Shown here: piece by piece, positions 25,347-37,282 of the stretch | Layout of the letters: the number at the start of each line of letters is the position of its first letter | How positions within the stretch are numbered: position 1 is the stretch's first letter | NCBI GenBank assembly: GCA_963931925.1 | Contig: OZ007567.1 | Coordinates: 87,644,998-87,708,997, forward strand | DNA length: 64,000 bases | Reading direction: 5' to 3' | Source of the DNA: Onchidella celtica | Taxonomy: Eukaryota > Mollusca > Gastropoda > Systellommatophora > Onchidiidae | The notes under the pieces: generated by a model | Database searches by the model: none | The model's input: the letters and a program-made list of their open reading frames with translations, nothing else | What the model was told of the DNA's origin: nothing | Made by a program: the position numbers and the translations under genes

Positions 25347-26911
25347 GCAGCGGCAATGAAGACTTCAGTAGTTCTGGCAGTGGCCATCTTGTGCTGCTCT
25401 CTCTTGGTTGTGTCCGATGGTGAGTATCATCGGTTCACAAGATTTTATAATGTTATGTACCAAGATGTCACTGTGTTGTTAGGGCCGATGAATTTTATTT
25501 ATTTATATTTTTGTCTTAAAATTTCAAATTCTTCCCCCCGGCTTTCAAGCAATAAGTATTATAAACAAAAATAAAAAAAATTAGCCAAATTCTCTGCCCA
25601 TTAACTGGCCATTGGCAGATGCTAAAAAATGTGAGCTTCACAGGAATTTTCTTCACAGCGAGAGCGTTAATATGTAGTAAGAAGCAAATCAATATGTGAG
25701 GTGTCTGAGGAGGAGAAATTTCTATCTGGCAAGGGCATATAAAAGAAGAAAGAATTTAAACTACATACTGCTCCTGGCTACCACCCACCCGTTTCTCCAT
25801 CTCTGTTCCTTGTGCTCCATCTAACCTCATGGGGCCGACCTACCTCTACAGTAAATGTCAGTTGGTGTTTGGTGGGCGTTTCTCGTAGGGTTTCCTTCTG
25901 CCATCTCCTTCTGTTATATTCTGCCTTTGGTTCTGGCTTTTTCCTAACGCAATGTGACCATTATCGAGTGTACATGCTTTCTCCAAACCCAGACTCAAAT
26001 AGCAAATGACAAGACTTACGGCAATATATCTAATGAAGAGAAAGAGCGACGCAAAAACAAGGTCATCAAGAGTTAGAATCAAGAACAGAGGGGCCGTTAG
26101 CCTTGGACTGATGCCCCCGAGAAACAAAGATCTTCAATCGACAGACTGTTATTTATCGTATTTAAAAAAAAAGTGGCGGGAGTAATTCATTGTGGTGCAA
26201 TTTTGGCTCTTTTTTTTTTTTTTTTTGGATCGACTCTACAGCCTAAATGACAGTTTCAACAATTATAAAGTTAATTTTCCTAAGTGTCAACTTATCCAAT
26301 CAATCGCTTTTGTATCGACCGATTGTGTTGATTCAAGTTTCAGGTATTTTTAAATAAAAAGTTGTAAAAATATACAAAATAATGATCTTTGTTTTGGCTC
26401 CCAGTAGTAAGCCCATCCCACCCGCATGAAATCTGTAGTGAGACTGTCGATTATGGGAAGCTTTGTAGACCAAAAAGAGAGAGAGAAATGGAACGTTAAG
26501 TTCACAGGCTTATCCCGGATAAAGCCGGGAACTATCTGGTATATCAAAGAATTGCTAATTGCTGTTGCCTCTTGTACGGAATCAATCTTTTTAGTACCAT
26601 TAAATCTTACTGTCCACCTATCTAGTAATTTCAAATTTCAACTATTCAGGCTATCTAAAAATGTTCCCCAGATTAAAATGCTAATCGTATTTCTTTTCTC
26701 AGCTTTCCTCTTCAACGACAACTTCCTGATGTATTATATGATGATGAACCCGCAGTTCATGAATCAGCAAGGGGGATCTGGTGGATCTTTTCCCTTGTGG
26801 TTTTTAGCCAGCGGCAGCGACAACATGAAACGGTTTGGTCAAGGGATGCTGTTGTCACAGATGATGGGCGGTCAGCAGGGTCAGGGTGGTCAAACTGGAG
26901 CCATGGGTTAA
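25347..26911 (+). CDS. Small secreted Met/Gly/Gln-rich protein, two coding exons, function unknown
   Basis: Coding exon 1 starts after a pyrimidine-rich acceptor (TTTCACCAG, 25346), has ATG at 25356 and ends at 25419 before GTGAGT. Exon 2 is 26703-26911, after TTTTCTCAG, ending in TAA. The joined frame is 90 codons. Residues 1 to about 20 form a signal peptide (MKTSVVLAVAILCCSLLVVS). The mature part starts FLFNDNFLMYYMMM, has a Met-, Gln- and Gly-rich body (MNQQGGSGGS, QMMGGQQGQGGQTG) and a single K-R dibasic site (NMKRFGQG). It has no cysteines after the signal peptide. I do not recognise the family. The composition would suit an extracellular matrix, mucus or shell-matrix component, or a secreted peptide precursor; this is inference. 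Frame continuity across a strong donor and acceptor plus the signal peptide make the gene credible. Confidence 0.75.
26511..26539 (+). mobile_element. Possible orphan Helitron 3' terminus
   Basis: Hairpin TCCCGG-ATAAAG-CCGGGA (26513-26530), then ACTAT and CTGG, followed by T. It closely matches the family 1 terminus (TCCCGG-GCAGGG-CCGGGA, ACTCAG, CTAG). No matching 5' TC end was found upstream. It lies in the intron, 163 bases before exon 2 of the secreted-protein gene. Confidence 0.4.
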
Positions 26912-27985
26912 GACAACTCTTTGGCAGCTGTTGTATTTCGGGGAATGCCAATGGACTTTTCTTAGATCTGGGGCTCTTGGATAGTGTCGCAAAGTTACGA
27001 CAGGTCGTATGTGCTGAACATGAACACAAATGAAAAGAGCTTCCGCCTATCAATTTTTCTCCTACAATAGTATTTATGACACGCGTTTTGGACGCCACCT
27101 ATATTAAAAGTCTATGGTTTCATTTCCTTGAAAAATCTAACTTGAACACCACAAGTTTTCTTTGAAAGGCAAGACATCAGATACGCCATATGATTCCTTG
27201 TCAAGGAAAGAAATTTCGTTTTCTTCTATATTCCTGCCTTTTTTTTTTTTGTTTTTTGTTTTTTTTAGGTCGGGATACATTTGAGCTCCTGTCAGACTTT
27301 TGTCAGAAATTTTATAAAAAGGGCAAATAATAAGTTCTGTGCAACGTAAATATGAGACCAAATAGCTAATATTTTTCAATGGTGAAATGTTGTCTATCAG
27401 CCTATTCAAAAACACATAATGCTGACGAAGTCATAAGATCGACATGGCCAGGCTAATGTACTGCCAGGGATGACTGCCAATTCTTGATTGTTGCAGGGTT
27501 TTTTGTAATTTTTGTTTTCACAATTTCTGCATTTATCTGTATATACGAATTAAATTGCTTTTATACAATGAAACTGCCTTGTTCATCCTTAAGTGATCAA
27601 CATGCATTTTATTTATTTCTTGCTCAATTCCGATGACCTTTCCTCTTTTTCTGCTGCGTCTGCTTTATTTTTCTTGCTAACATTGTTTTTCTTCATCTTC
27701 TTTATCTTTTCTTTTTGGCCATTCTTCACTTTTCTTCTTTTCTTCTATTTGTTCCTTCCCCCCCTCCCCCCCCCCCCCCCCACAATGATTTTTTTCTTTT
27801 CTTTTTTCCCTCTGCTTTCTTTCTTTTTTTTGTTCCACCGCTTTTTCATCCCGTTTTTCTGTCGTCTCCTTGAAAGCGGATTATATAGTAATCATTATTG
27901 AAAAACCTGTTTTTGCTACAATACAGACGGGTGTGCATTATTATGTCTGTATCCACGCCTTTGTAGTTGTGATGGAGATTATGAT
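26912..27985. other. 3'UTR and downstream flank of the secreted-protein gene
   Basis: Non-coding. Pyrimidine-rich from about 27605 with a poly(C) run near 27762-27781. Possible poly(A) signals are variants only (ATTAAA-like near 27548). Confidence 0.4.
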
Positions 27986-28180
27986 TTAACTCTTTGTGTG
28001 TCAATAGCCGATATATCAGTTCTTCCGCTGGTCACGCTTGTGCTCACCGATGTATCGGCGTACACGAATACTGGTCCACTTTCTATCATAAATATTGCCG
28101 TAGTTAGTCTTCATTCACCTCCCCCAGTATTTTCTTTGTCTTGGCAAATGTCGAAAAATTCATGGCACACAAAGACTTAA
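27986..28180. mobile_element. 195-bp MITE with TTAA ends
   Basis: TTAA at 27986-27989 followed by CTCTTTGTGTGTCA; the other end is TGGCACACAAAGAC then TTAA at 28177-28180, its inverted complement with two mismatches. TTAA target and short inverted ends fit a piggyBac-type MITE. No ORF. Confidence 0.7.
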
Positions 28181-29163
28181 ATATTCGCGGTTGCTTCTCC
28201 ATACACACCCCTGCCCCCCGCTTTCCCTATTGTCCACCTGAGAAAAAGAAAACAAGAGAATAAATCATGAGGATAGAAAGATTTTTCCAGGAATCAGCAA
28301 GACACGAGATTCATTTATTTTTCCATCAAAAGACATTATAGATAGATTGGAACTACAAGCATTTTTATCATCCTATCCTGACTTGGAAATAATTCTCAAG
28401 ATTCTCTTCTAATACCTGTGGTCAAAATTGTCCAACAGCTAGTAATATACTAACCACAAAACATGCTGCAAATTTTTTTCCAGTTTTTGTTGTGTCTGTC
28501 GCTTCAAGGTGTCATAATTATTCGTCGTATAGTTGAACTCAGCATGTCTTACTTCGTATCCCTTCCGCCCCCCCCCCAGTCTCTCTCTCTCCCTCTCTCT
28601 CTCTCTGTGTCTCTTTGTCTGTCTGTCTCTCTCTCTGGATGTGTGTGTGTGTGTGTGTATGTGTGTGTCCTAAAATGTGCATACCTTATGGCGGGTTCCC
28701 GGCACTTTCTCTTATATATCAGGTCCTTTGTTTCTCTGGGATCTCAGCGTAATGCTGTTGGCCCTCTTTCTCTTATATATATGTACATGTATATGTCTGT
28801 GCATTTTATACAGTCATTGTGATGTGTCACGTGAGCGCTGTCCCTTGCCATTCAAGACCATTCTCGAATTTTCCTCTTTCCCTTTCACTGCATTATTGTC
28901 ACCTCTTTCTCTTTGTTTCTCTGTGTCCTTTTTTTTTCTTGTCTTCTGCCTTAATGATAATTATTCTCTCACTGTCTCTTCTCACTGAGTATTATCACTC
29001 AGCTAAGACTAGGCCTACACATCCACCCACCCACTGCATACATAAACACACACATTTCTTCTTCATCGTCATCTTCCATGTCTCTATGAACTTTATCTCT
29101 TTGTTTACAGCAGTCAGTATCTCTCTTTCTATCTGCCTCTTTTCCATCCCGTTACTGCCATTC

Positions 29164-29195
<32 letters not shown>

Positions 29196-30069
29196 AAAAT
29201 ATAAGCACACATATAATCACACATTAAAAAACTCTTCATTATACGGTTTTTTTTTTATGCCAACTAAAGCTGTAAGACTTCACTAGCTGGTGATTGCCAG
29301 GTAGGATTCTCGAACAAACGTTATCAGAATTCTTAAAATTAGACTCAAATTTGCAATTAAGGGCTTTTTCGCACGGTAATAAATTCACACTTCAGTTTGG
29401 AAAAAAAAAAAAAAAGATTAATATGTTTGTTCGACCAGTGCGGTTCGTGTCACCTCACGAGTGCTCGCACATTTTCGTGATTTCCGGGCTCCAGTCATGT
29501 CTTGGGGTTGTCTTTCACATGACTTCTGGCTTAAGTGATGACAGCAGGTTATCCCCAGGTAACTGTGGTCTTACCTAAGAAAAAATAATGTTGCCCACCA
29601 GGGCAAAATCCCAATATTTTCCTTTGCTACCTGTAAGAAAATCTGGCGAAAATACCATAATTGTTAGATATAGGCCTGCGCCAATACTCTCAGGCAGTAA
29701 ATGGTTTGTTTGAACCAAACCGGTAACCGCCTACAATTAATATGTGAACAAAGACGGAAAAAGAAAATTCCCCAGATTTTATTAGCAAATAGCTTCATAT
29801 TTATTGTAAATGTAGCCATAGTGGTATGTTTGTCTTATTGTCCACCCCATTTTATTTCTCTCATGCGCTGACCTAATTATATTGGCAACGTGGTAATATG
29901 TAAATTACATCTAAATTTCTTTGTTAGTCCCACACGGAGACGCTGCACGTGGACTATGCCCACGCTGGCATCGGTACCTTCTTTGTTTGGGCGATGCACT
30001 CCCTCCGCGGGTCAGCTGACCACTGGCGCGAATATAAGTTTGTCCAGTCTGACCACTGGCGCGAATATA
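28181..30069. other. Simple-repeat-rich intergenic DNA
   Basis: Contains (CT)n/(GT)n at 28578-28668, (CT)n at about 29168-29190 followed by (CA)n, and a 21-bp direct repeat (CTGACCACTGGCGCGAATAT plus A) at 30016-30036 and 30049-30069 immediately before the SINE. No gene recognised. Confidence 0.5.
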
Positions 30070-30448
30070 TCGGGGACAAGGTGGTCTAGAGGCAAGGTGC
30101 TCGCCTCTCATGCCAAGGGTCCCGGGTAGTGCAGGCATGTTGGAAAGTGGATTTTTCTCATATTTTCAAGTCCCTGGTCCTATTGGGGGGGTAGGATCGA
30201 GTAGTTCTTGGAAATTGGATTTTTCTCATATTTTCAAGTCCCTCGTCCTATTGGGGGGTAGGATCGAGTACCTAGTCTTCTCGGATAAGGACGAAAAAAT
30301 TCGGAGGGCCCGTGTGCACGTTGCGCACGTTAAAGATACCTTGGCAGTTGGAAATCGTAAAGAGCAGGCCGAAAGGCCGCTGCCCGGGCAAAATTGAAAT
30401 TAATAGATTAAAATGTGTCCATATCACCCCCCCCCCCCCCACCAGCAA
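30070..30448 (+). mobile_element. tRNA-derived SINE, copy A
   Basis: The head has a good RNA polymerase III box A (TGGTCTAGAGG, 30082-30092); box B is damaged. The body contains GTGCACGTTAAAGATACC and GAAAGGCCGCTGCCCGGG, then a C-run and ACCAGCAA. A second copy at 33836-34132 shares the body. This copy has an internal 68-bp tandem duplication (units starting 30141 and 30209). Confidence 0.75.
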
Positions 30449-33400
30449 TGATGAAAGTCATGAAAGTCAAGTTAGGTGGTTGGTTTACTGGGTTATAGCT
30501 TATAAAAATATGATATTTCTCATAACATGAACTAGGTGTCCATAAGTTTCGTTGGTAAACTTTTTTTTTTTTATTATGTCTGACAAACAAAAGAGTGCTT
30601 ATGGTGTGTGCGCCTTTCCTAGAGTGGTGATCATGCATAATGGGGGATTCTTGAAGTCTCTCTTAAAAACAAAATAAAAGCAGGGCGAGATGACGCGATA
30701 ACATTTTAATGTTACCAAGCAAAACAGTTTCACTTCACTGGTGACTCATACTGACACTTTCTAATAAACGCTTGTTGTCACTCTGGGAGTTGTAACTCCA
30801 TCTCGGATTTTTGTTTCCCACGAAGCTGACCTTCTGTGTTGAAGCAGACAAGGAGGAGCTGTTGCCCTGCTCGCTGTGTTGTTCAGGTAGGCCTATCTAA
30901 CTAAAGCTGCGCAAAGTAAACGGCAAAAACAATAGGGTAGTGGTCACCGTCGTGGTCCCGCCCCCCCCCTGACTCCTTGTCCAAGAAATGTAGTGTCATA
31001 TAGTTTGACATATTGCCCATGTGACAATGGCCGTGACGTTGTGCAGAGCGATGACACCACGAAATGACACATAGGAATCACACCCTAATGGCGCAAGACA
31101 AAGCCTCCCTGCACGACCTTAAGTAATAAGCAAAGACACGCGCATAATATTGCACAAACTTGTGATGTTATTGATCATAGTGATGTCATGGCATTAATTT
31201 ACCATCTATAAAAATGCCTCCTTGAGTTGGAATTAAGCTGATCTGTGTGTACTGAATTTTATTGCAGCAAAACAGCAACATCAAAAGAAGTTTGTAGCGT
31301 TTAAATCTGAACAAGCCATGAATCTGTGGAAACAGGGACAATTGTAAGCGCCCGGTGATGGAACATTTTAAGGGAATAATATATTTATATGTCATTAGGT
31401 GTGTGTGTTACAGTTCTGAGTTTGAGTTTGGAGATAAAGGTCACACTGGGCTAGGAAGAAGCAAGACGACAGATAGTATAACAGAATGATAGGAGAGGAG
31501 AACCTCCCAGAAGCCCCCATCAACCAGCCGCGAATATGTGTGGCTGCAGGTGTGTCTTCAAACGGTGTAAGTCTGTCACATTAATGTCATGAAGACTTTA
31601 CGATGAATCACGAAGTTTTGAAAGTTCACAGGTGCAATAATGTGTCTGACTGCATCTAGTTTAATGCAGTTCAGTGTTGTACAAGTTCAGATCTGTCCCC
31701 TCTTGCACGTCAAGTTGTACCGATAGACAGTGACGGGTGGAACGACGAGATTGAACAAAACATCTATTCATACACAGAAACGTTCATATTTTTTTTTGCC
31801 TCAAAATGATGGTTTAAATTCATCTCATTCTGAATTCTTCTTCCCGGTTATTATAGATATGATTTATGCAATTTTACGTTTAATTAACTTTATTCTGAAA
31901 TATTGTAATCGTTAAAACGAAAAGAAATTAAATGGTTGGACGATAATAATTAATTACAATCGCATAAATCAGTTACAAAATATGAGGACAGTCTGTCACG
32001 GTGTCTTTTCCATCTTGCCACACCGTGTAAGTTAAAAGGCTGCTGTCTGAGTAAAGTGGGCCGTGGTTGAATTTGTTTGTTTATTCCCAATTGACAGTTG
32101 CTCGCATAGGTTACTTTTGCAAATAAACAGGGAGTTTGATATTGATATTTAATTCAACTTATTAAGTTGCTGTCTTTCGAACAAGTACATTTAAGTTCAG
32201 TCAACTAATGTGCACGTCAGAATAAATGTGCGTCTTCACACTGTCCTGTTCTCATTTGCGCGACACTGATTTTCAAAAATAAGGGGAGAATTCCATTTTT
32301 ATTTTCACACAAAAGGTTATCCCGCCTTTTCGTTGTGTAGTGATTGTAGTCCATTCAAGACAAACCTAGATCAGTTTTACTGTTACGGCATTGGCCTATT
32401 TCATTTATTTTTGTTTTGTTTCATTTTTGTAGCTGAGCTAATGGTGACGATTAGTATTTGCACGATATGGTATGAAACAGCGTAAGAAATTTCAACTCCA
32501 CACACTCTTTCTTGGCAAGGATTTTTAGGAAGTTCAACAATTGAACTTATTGTCAAATGCAGTTTGTTACAGATTGTTGTTCCCCAGCCTTGACCAAAGT
32601 GAAAATTGTTGTCTTTGCTCAATACAGGGCGATTGTACAGTTCCTTTTGCGCTGAAAACTACTCAGTTTGAACAGTAGGTCCGCCGTGGGACCAGCTGCT
32701 TGCCAAAAGCATCAAAGTCAAATTTCTTGCGTTGGATTTCTTGAAAACTGTCGTGATACATGACGTTTTTCCAGTGGCATTCAATGCAGATCAGATGCTT
32801 GTGGATCCGATCACACTGCACGTGAGACAGGCAACGCATTTTTCTGAGTTTACAAATACATCAAAGCTTCAAACGACGCTGCATAAATATTTTGTTGTCA
32901 TCCAGGTTGCAACATATTTACCACTCCTTCTGCAATCCAGTGACATCACGAAATGACACAGATAAATCAATGACTCCTTGTTCCACATGTATGGGTATAC
33001 AGTAGGACCTAGACAAGCTCGTAAATGTATCTGATTCGGTATAACCGGGGCTCTGTATTTAGACAAAGTTAGCTAGTTTACATGTAGTCAGGTCTATTCA
33101 CGAATGCTTCCGGGTTGATTAAAATACCGCTTCTACACTGTGGTAAATGGTGTGTTTTTAAGATACACACGTGTACATGAAACCAAATTCATACGTCCTT
33201 AGGAAACAGACGTTAAAAGTGGATGTACATGTACCCCTCCCCTCAAACCACCTTCAAAAACACCGATTACCTTCTTCAACATAACGCTTTGGTACATTCA
33301 GTGCTGCCTCAGACGATGGAAAAAATGTGTTTCTAAGCTTAGTGCATGTATGTCTATAAATACAACGGATTACGAAGATTTGGTGGTAATGAAGCTTGAA

Positions 33401-33835
33401 AATGACAAGGAAAATGTCACGCCATGTTGTTGGGGTTACTACTATGGTTTAAATTTTATCTACGTTTCACAGAAGATCATTAAAATTTGAAGCTAAGAAT
33501 TCCTCATGCCCTTTTCATCCCCAAGTATAAATCAATCCAGGCAACCTCAATATCGCTGGCCATGTCTTGAAACAGCACAAGTACATGTGCACAACCGCGG
33601 ACAATTTTTTTTAAACCAGATATTCTATGTACTCCTAGAAGGACTTTCATTTTTTTCTCTTATGGGAGAGTACAACATCTCAAATGTTTATGAAGAAAAA
33701 AATTTGCATGTATTTAAGAGAAGACATTTCAATTTCAAGTAAAATAATAGTTTTGGTCTGCTGCAAAATTAGGTCCATTCCACTTGGGCAATATCATGAT
33801 ATGGCCTGCAATAGTTATCACTTTGTGACATTTTA
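30449..33835. other. Intergenic DNA between two SINE copies
   Basis: No exon or RNA gene recognised. Short ORFs such as 32732-32956 lack any supporting context. Confidence 0.45.
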
Positions 33836-34132
33836 TGCCAAGGGTCCCGGGTTCAAAACCCGGGCAGTGCAGGCATGTTGGAAATTGGATTTTTCTCATA
33901 TTTTCAAGTCCCTGGTCCTATTGGGGGGGGGGGGGGGGGTAGGATCGAGTACCTAGTCTTCTCGGATAAGGACGAAAAAATTTGGAGGGCCCGTGTGCAC
34001 GTTAAAGATACCTTGGCAGTTGGAAATCGTAAAGAGCAGGCCGAAAGGCCGCTGCCCGGGCAAAATTGAAAATTGAAATTAACAGATTAAAATTTATCCA
34101 TATCATCCCCCCCCCCCCCCTCCCCACCAGCA
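33836..34132 (+). mobile_element. tRNA-derived SINE, copy B (5'-truncated)
   Basis: Begins within the tRNA-like head and retains a perfect box B (GGTTCAAAACC, 33850-33860) that copy A lost, followed by the same body, a G-run at about 33924-33939 and the C-run/ACCAGCAA end. Box A is absent. Confidence 0.75.
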
Positions 34133-34196
34133 ACAACAAAATTTATTATTCATTATTAAATATATATTGTTATTAATAAATATTCAAATATTATTT

Positions 34197-34268
34197 GAGT
34201 TGTGTAAGTTGTGAACTGATGTGAGTTGTGAACTGCTGTGAGTGTGAACTGTTGTGAGTTGTGAACTG
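34197..34268. repeat. Short minisatellite, about 15-18 bp units
   Basis: Four or five units of the type GTGAGTTGTGAACTG, with small length changes. Confidence 0.7.
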
Positions 34269-34399
34269 CGCCTAACAGGTTGCGTTACAACTTGCTCTGA
34301 GATAGAGAGAGAGAGTGAGCGAGACAGGGAGAGAGAAAGAAGCAGTGCAGTGTGTTGAGCGCTTCGCAGGCAGCTCCATTCTGCTCTGTGGTTGACATG

Positions 34400-34485
34400 T
34401 TGTTTCTGTAAAGCGCATAGAGCATTTTAAATGGATATGCGCTATATAAATGCTATACATTATTATTATTTATTATTTTATCAGA
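34400..34485 (+). mobile_element. SINE 3' end with (ATT)n tail
   Basis: GTAAAGCGCATAGAGC, then ATGCGCTATATAAATGC and TATACATTATTATTATT. This GCGC...GCGCTATATAAATG arrangement is a common SINE 3' end in lophotrochozoan genomes. The same tail appears inverted at 37253-37282 as a short fragment. The 5' end is not defined. Confidence 0.5.
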
Positions 34486-35044
34486 AGCCGCACTAACAAG
34501 CCGAGTTCCCTGAAGAAAGAATAGAAAGACCTCAACTCATAATACATATAATATACTGTAACAATGAAACTAAAAGCGTGTTGTATTTCAATGAATTCAT
34601 GTTTAATTTTCATTGCAAGGAATACACATGGATAGAACACCTCTGATTAGAACAATTTATGTAAAACACATATATACTGTACTGTATATATATACATTGT
34701 ATATAGTAATATAACCACAGGCCTCTTCTTCACAGCCAGCCACAGATAACATACAAGAATAATTCATGAATTATTTAGTGTAAAAATATTCAAGAAATAC
34801 CCTGGCATCACCATGTCACTGTATCTATCACGTTTTAGACAATATTCTTTTGTGGACATTCTCTCACCTAACCACACTAATACATGTATTCCACTCTTCA
34901 AATTCTCTCGCTCTCAAACCACTTGAGCAGGTACAAGTATAGACAAAAGTACAACCATCACAAAGTGTCTTGCTGAAAGTGAAATGCAACAGATTTCCTA
35001 ACATGCTGCACAATCATTTCTAAAGTTCTGTAAAATCTTTCATA

Positions 35045-35095
35045 TCACACTTGCCTCCCGCCCACAGCTCCCCCTGTCCAAAACCCGAGTCTCTT
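35045..35095. repeat. 51-bp direct repeat, copy 1
   Basis: Identical to 36406-36456. Core TTGCCTCCCGCCCACAGCTC followed by CCCCTGTCCAAAACCCGAG. It is GC-rich in an AT-rich setting, 1.36 kb from its partner. Confidence 0.9.
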
Positions 35096-36405
35096 CTTCC
35101 CAAAATTTTATTTTTCTAACTCACTGATTTATGTTTTTAAAATTATGTCCACCAATAAGTTTAATGAAATATGGTCAAAACATATTTGATCGGGGGGGGG
35201 GGGGGGGGGGGGGCGCGGAGAGACAACACCAGAAAATCGATTTTTAGAATTTGAGAGTCCACAAATTCCCTTTTAAGAAAGGGTGATTGTGTAATCCATA
35301 CTTTGTGGTAGCAGCTCTTCTTTCAAATTTGGTTTCACATAGAGAGGCTGTTGAAAAACTAAGCCTTATATAAGGGGAATAAAGGTGAAAATTACCTTGA
35401 GTGGCTAAGGTTGTTCTCTCCCTGTAGTTTTCATAATTCTAGAAATTAGCGAAGGGATACAACTGCCGTTTCTTTTTTTTTTCTGAAATGCAACATGGAG
35501 TCACAATACTGAGCCTAAACTTTATGTAGCTCTCCATGGTCATACTTACCTGGCAACATATTTCTATGACTACTATGAGAGAGGAAAGAACATGTTGCCA
35601 GGGCAAAAAAATTAATATTCTTAACAGACCAAATCTTCCTCGCCCTCTTTGATCCTTATCACAAAATATGAAAACAAAAAACTGGAGGATTTTCTCAGTT
35701 CTTGAAAATATCTTCATTTCCTAGTTTGTTAGTGGTAAGCACTAATCATTTTAAAGACAAGCAAAAGTCACAAAATTAATCGCTGTGACTTTATGTATAC
35801 ATACTGAAACCTTAATAACTCAGCCCTCTGTAAAAGGCAGTAAAATCACATATAGTGACAGCCAAAACTGAGAGCCGACCATATAATACAATTATCTTGG
35901 TTTAATCAAATCATACATTTTTATTTTATCTCGAAGCAATCTTCAACTTCAACACATCCAAGTTATTAAACAATTAGTGATCACATTCGATATAAAATTG
36001 TCATTTCATGCAATTTCTATACAAACTCACACCTTAAAACGAAGTAGTAATTCAAAGTACATGCACATGTACAGGCTGTGAAAAACAAAAGGAAAAAGAT
36101 GCCAGTCTTGCATAAAATGTTTTGTATATAATCTACTTCACTGTGCCATTACTGGGCATGCCTATGTACCACAGTCCATTAGCACCCCCCCTCCCCCCCA
36201 TTTATCAACCATGGTGTAATTATGACTTGTGAATCTGGGATGTAGTTTTCAATGAAATAAAATTAAAACTTCTCAACAACTGTCAAGTTAAGCCTCCATT
36301 TATGTTTTATGTACTGCATGTATTAAGTTCATAGTCTTTATTACATTACTAAGGCTTTTGATAGTAAAAGCTTTCTTTGGTAAACTGTAATATAACTTGA
36401 ACAGC

Positions 36406-36456
36406 TCACACTTGCCTCCCGCCCACAGCTCCCCCTGTCCAAAACCCGAGTCTCTT
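36406..36456. repeat. 51-bp direct repeat, copy 2
   Basis: Perfect second copy of 35045-35095; flanking sequences differ on both sides. Confidence 0.9.
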
Positions 36457-37252
36457 TGCTACATAAATCTAACTTTAGGATCAACTGTCAGTAGTTTGTG
36501 GTTTTTCTCTCGTTAAAGATGATGTTCAGTATTCTGTTACATGTACAATTTTAAAATACTGGAGACGTGATTTAGAAAGACGAAAGGTCCCCATCTCACT
36601 CTTCTATTTATAGACATTGTACTAGGTTGATAAAGAATGTTTTTATGTGAGCCTAAAGCTCAAAAGGATTGATGAGGTGATTAGTAATTTTCTGTAACTA
36701 AAGGTGTGCAACCTTTCCAATGTAATCTAGTAACATTCAAGTGTCAGGATTTCAATGGAATGTGATTTTATATTATAATTTTCATCAATGAAATACATAC
36801 ATGTATTATATTCCTGTTTATGCTCCGCTTTGACATCAATATGAATTATATTCTCCATTTCCTCCAGGTCTAAACTGTATTTTATTTCCATACAAAAATG
36901 CATCACATCAAAATACATGTAGTAAAGTAGCACTGGTACATGGGCAAACAAGCAATCATCGGCTGTTTCCTTGAAATAATAGCCATTTATTTACTTAACT
37001 GGCATAAACTCTCCAATATTGGTTGAAACATATATTTGTTTTCCTTGCTTTACACATTAAAAAAAAGGAAAGGCCTTTCTTACTGACAGCTCCTTTACCA
37101 CTGAAAAAACTAAAATAGTATGATAAAGCTGTGAAAAAAAAAAACACGAAGCAACCCACAGTCGGTGCACATGGATACAACTGCAAAATTGTGTGGACTC
37201 AATGATTATTAAAAGACATCTGACAGTGGAATGTAATGTCTTTCTCTTTCAT

Positions 37253-37282
37253 GATAATAATAATAATAATGTATAGCATTTA
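37253..37282 (-). repeat. Fragment of the (ATT)n SINE tail, inverted
   Basis: (TAA)n followed by TGTATAGCATTTAT, the reverse complement of the tail at 34445-34475. Confidence 0.45.

Noticed and set aside
27593-29286. Several 100-155 codon ORFs rich in Ser, Leu and Phe
   Set aside because: They arise from pyrimidine-rich and (CT)n/(GT)n simple sequence.
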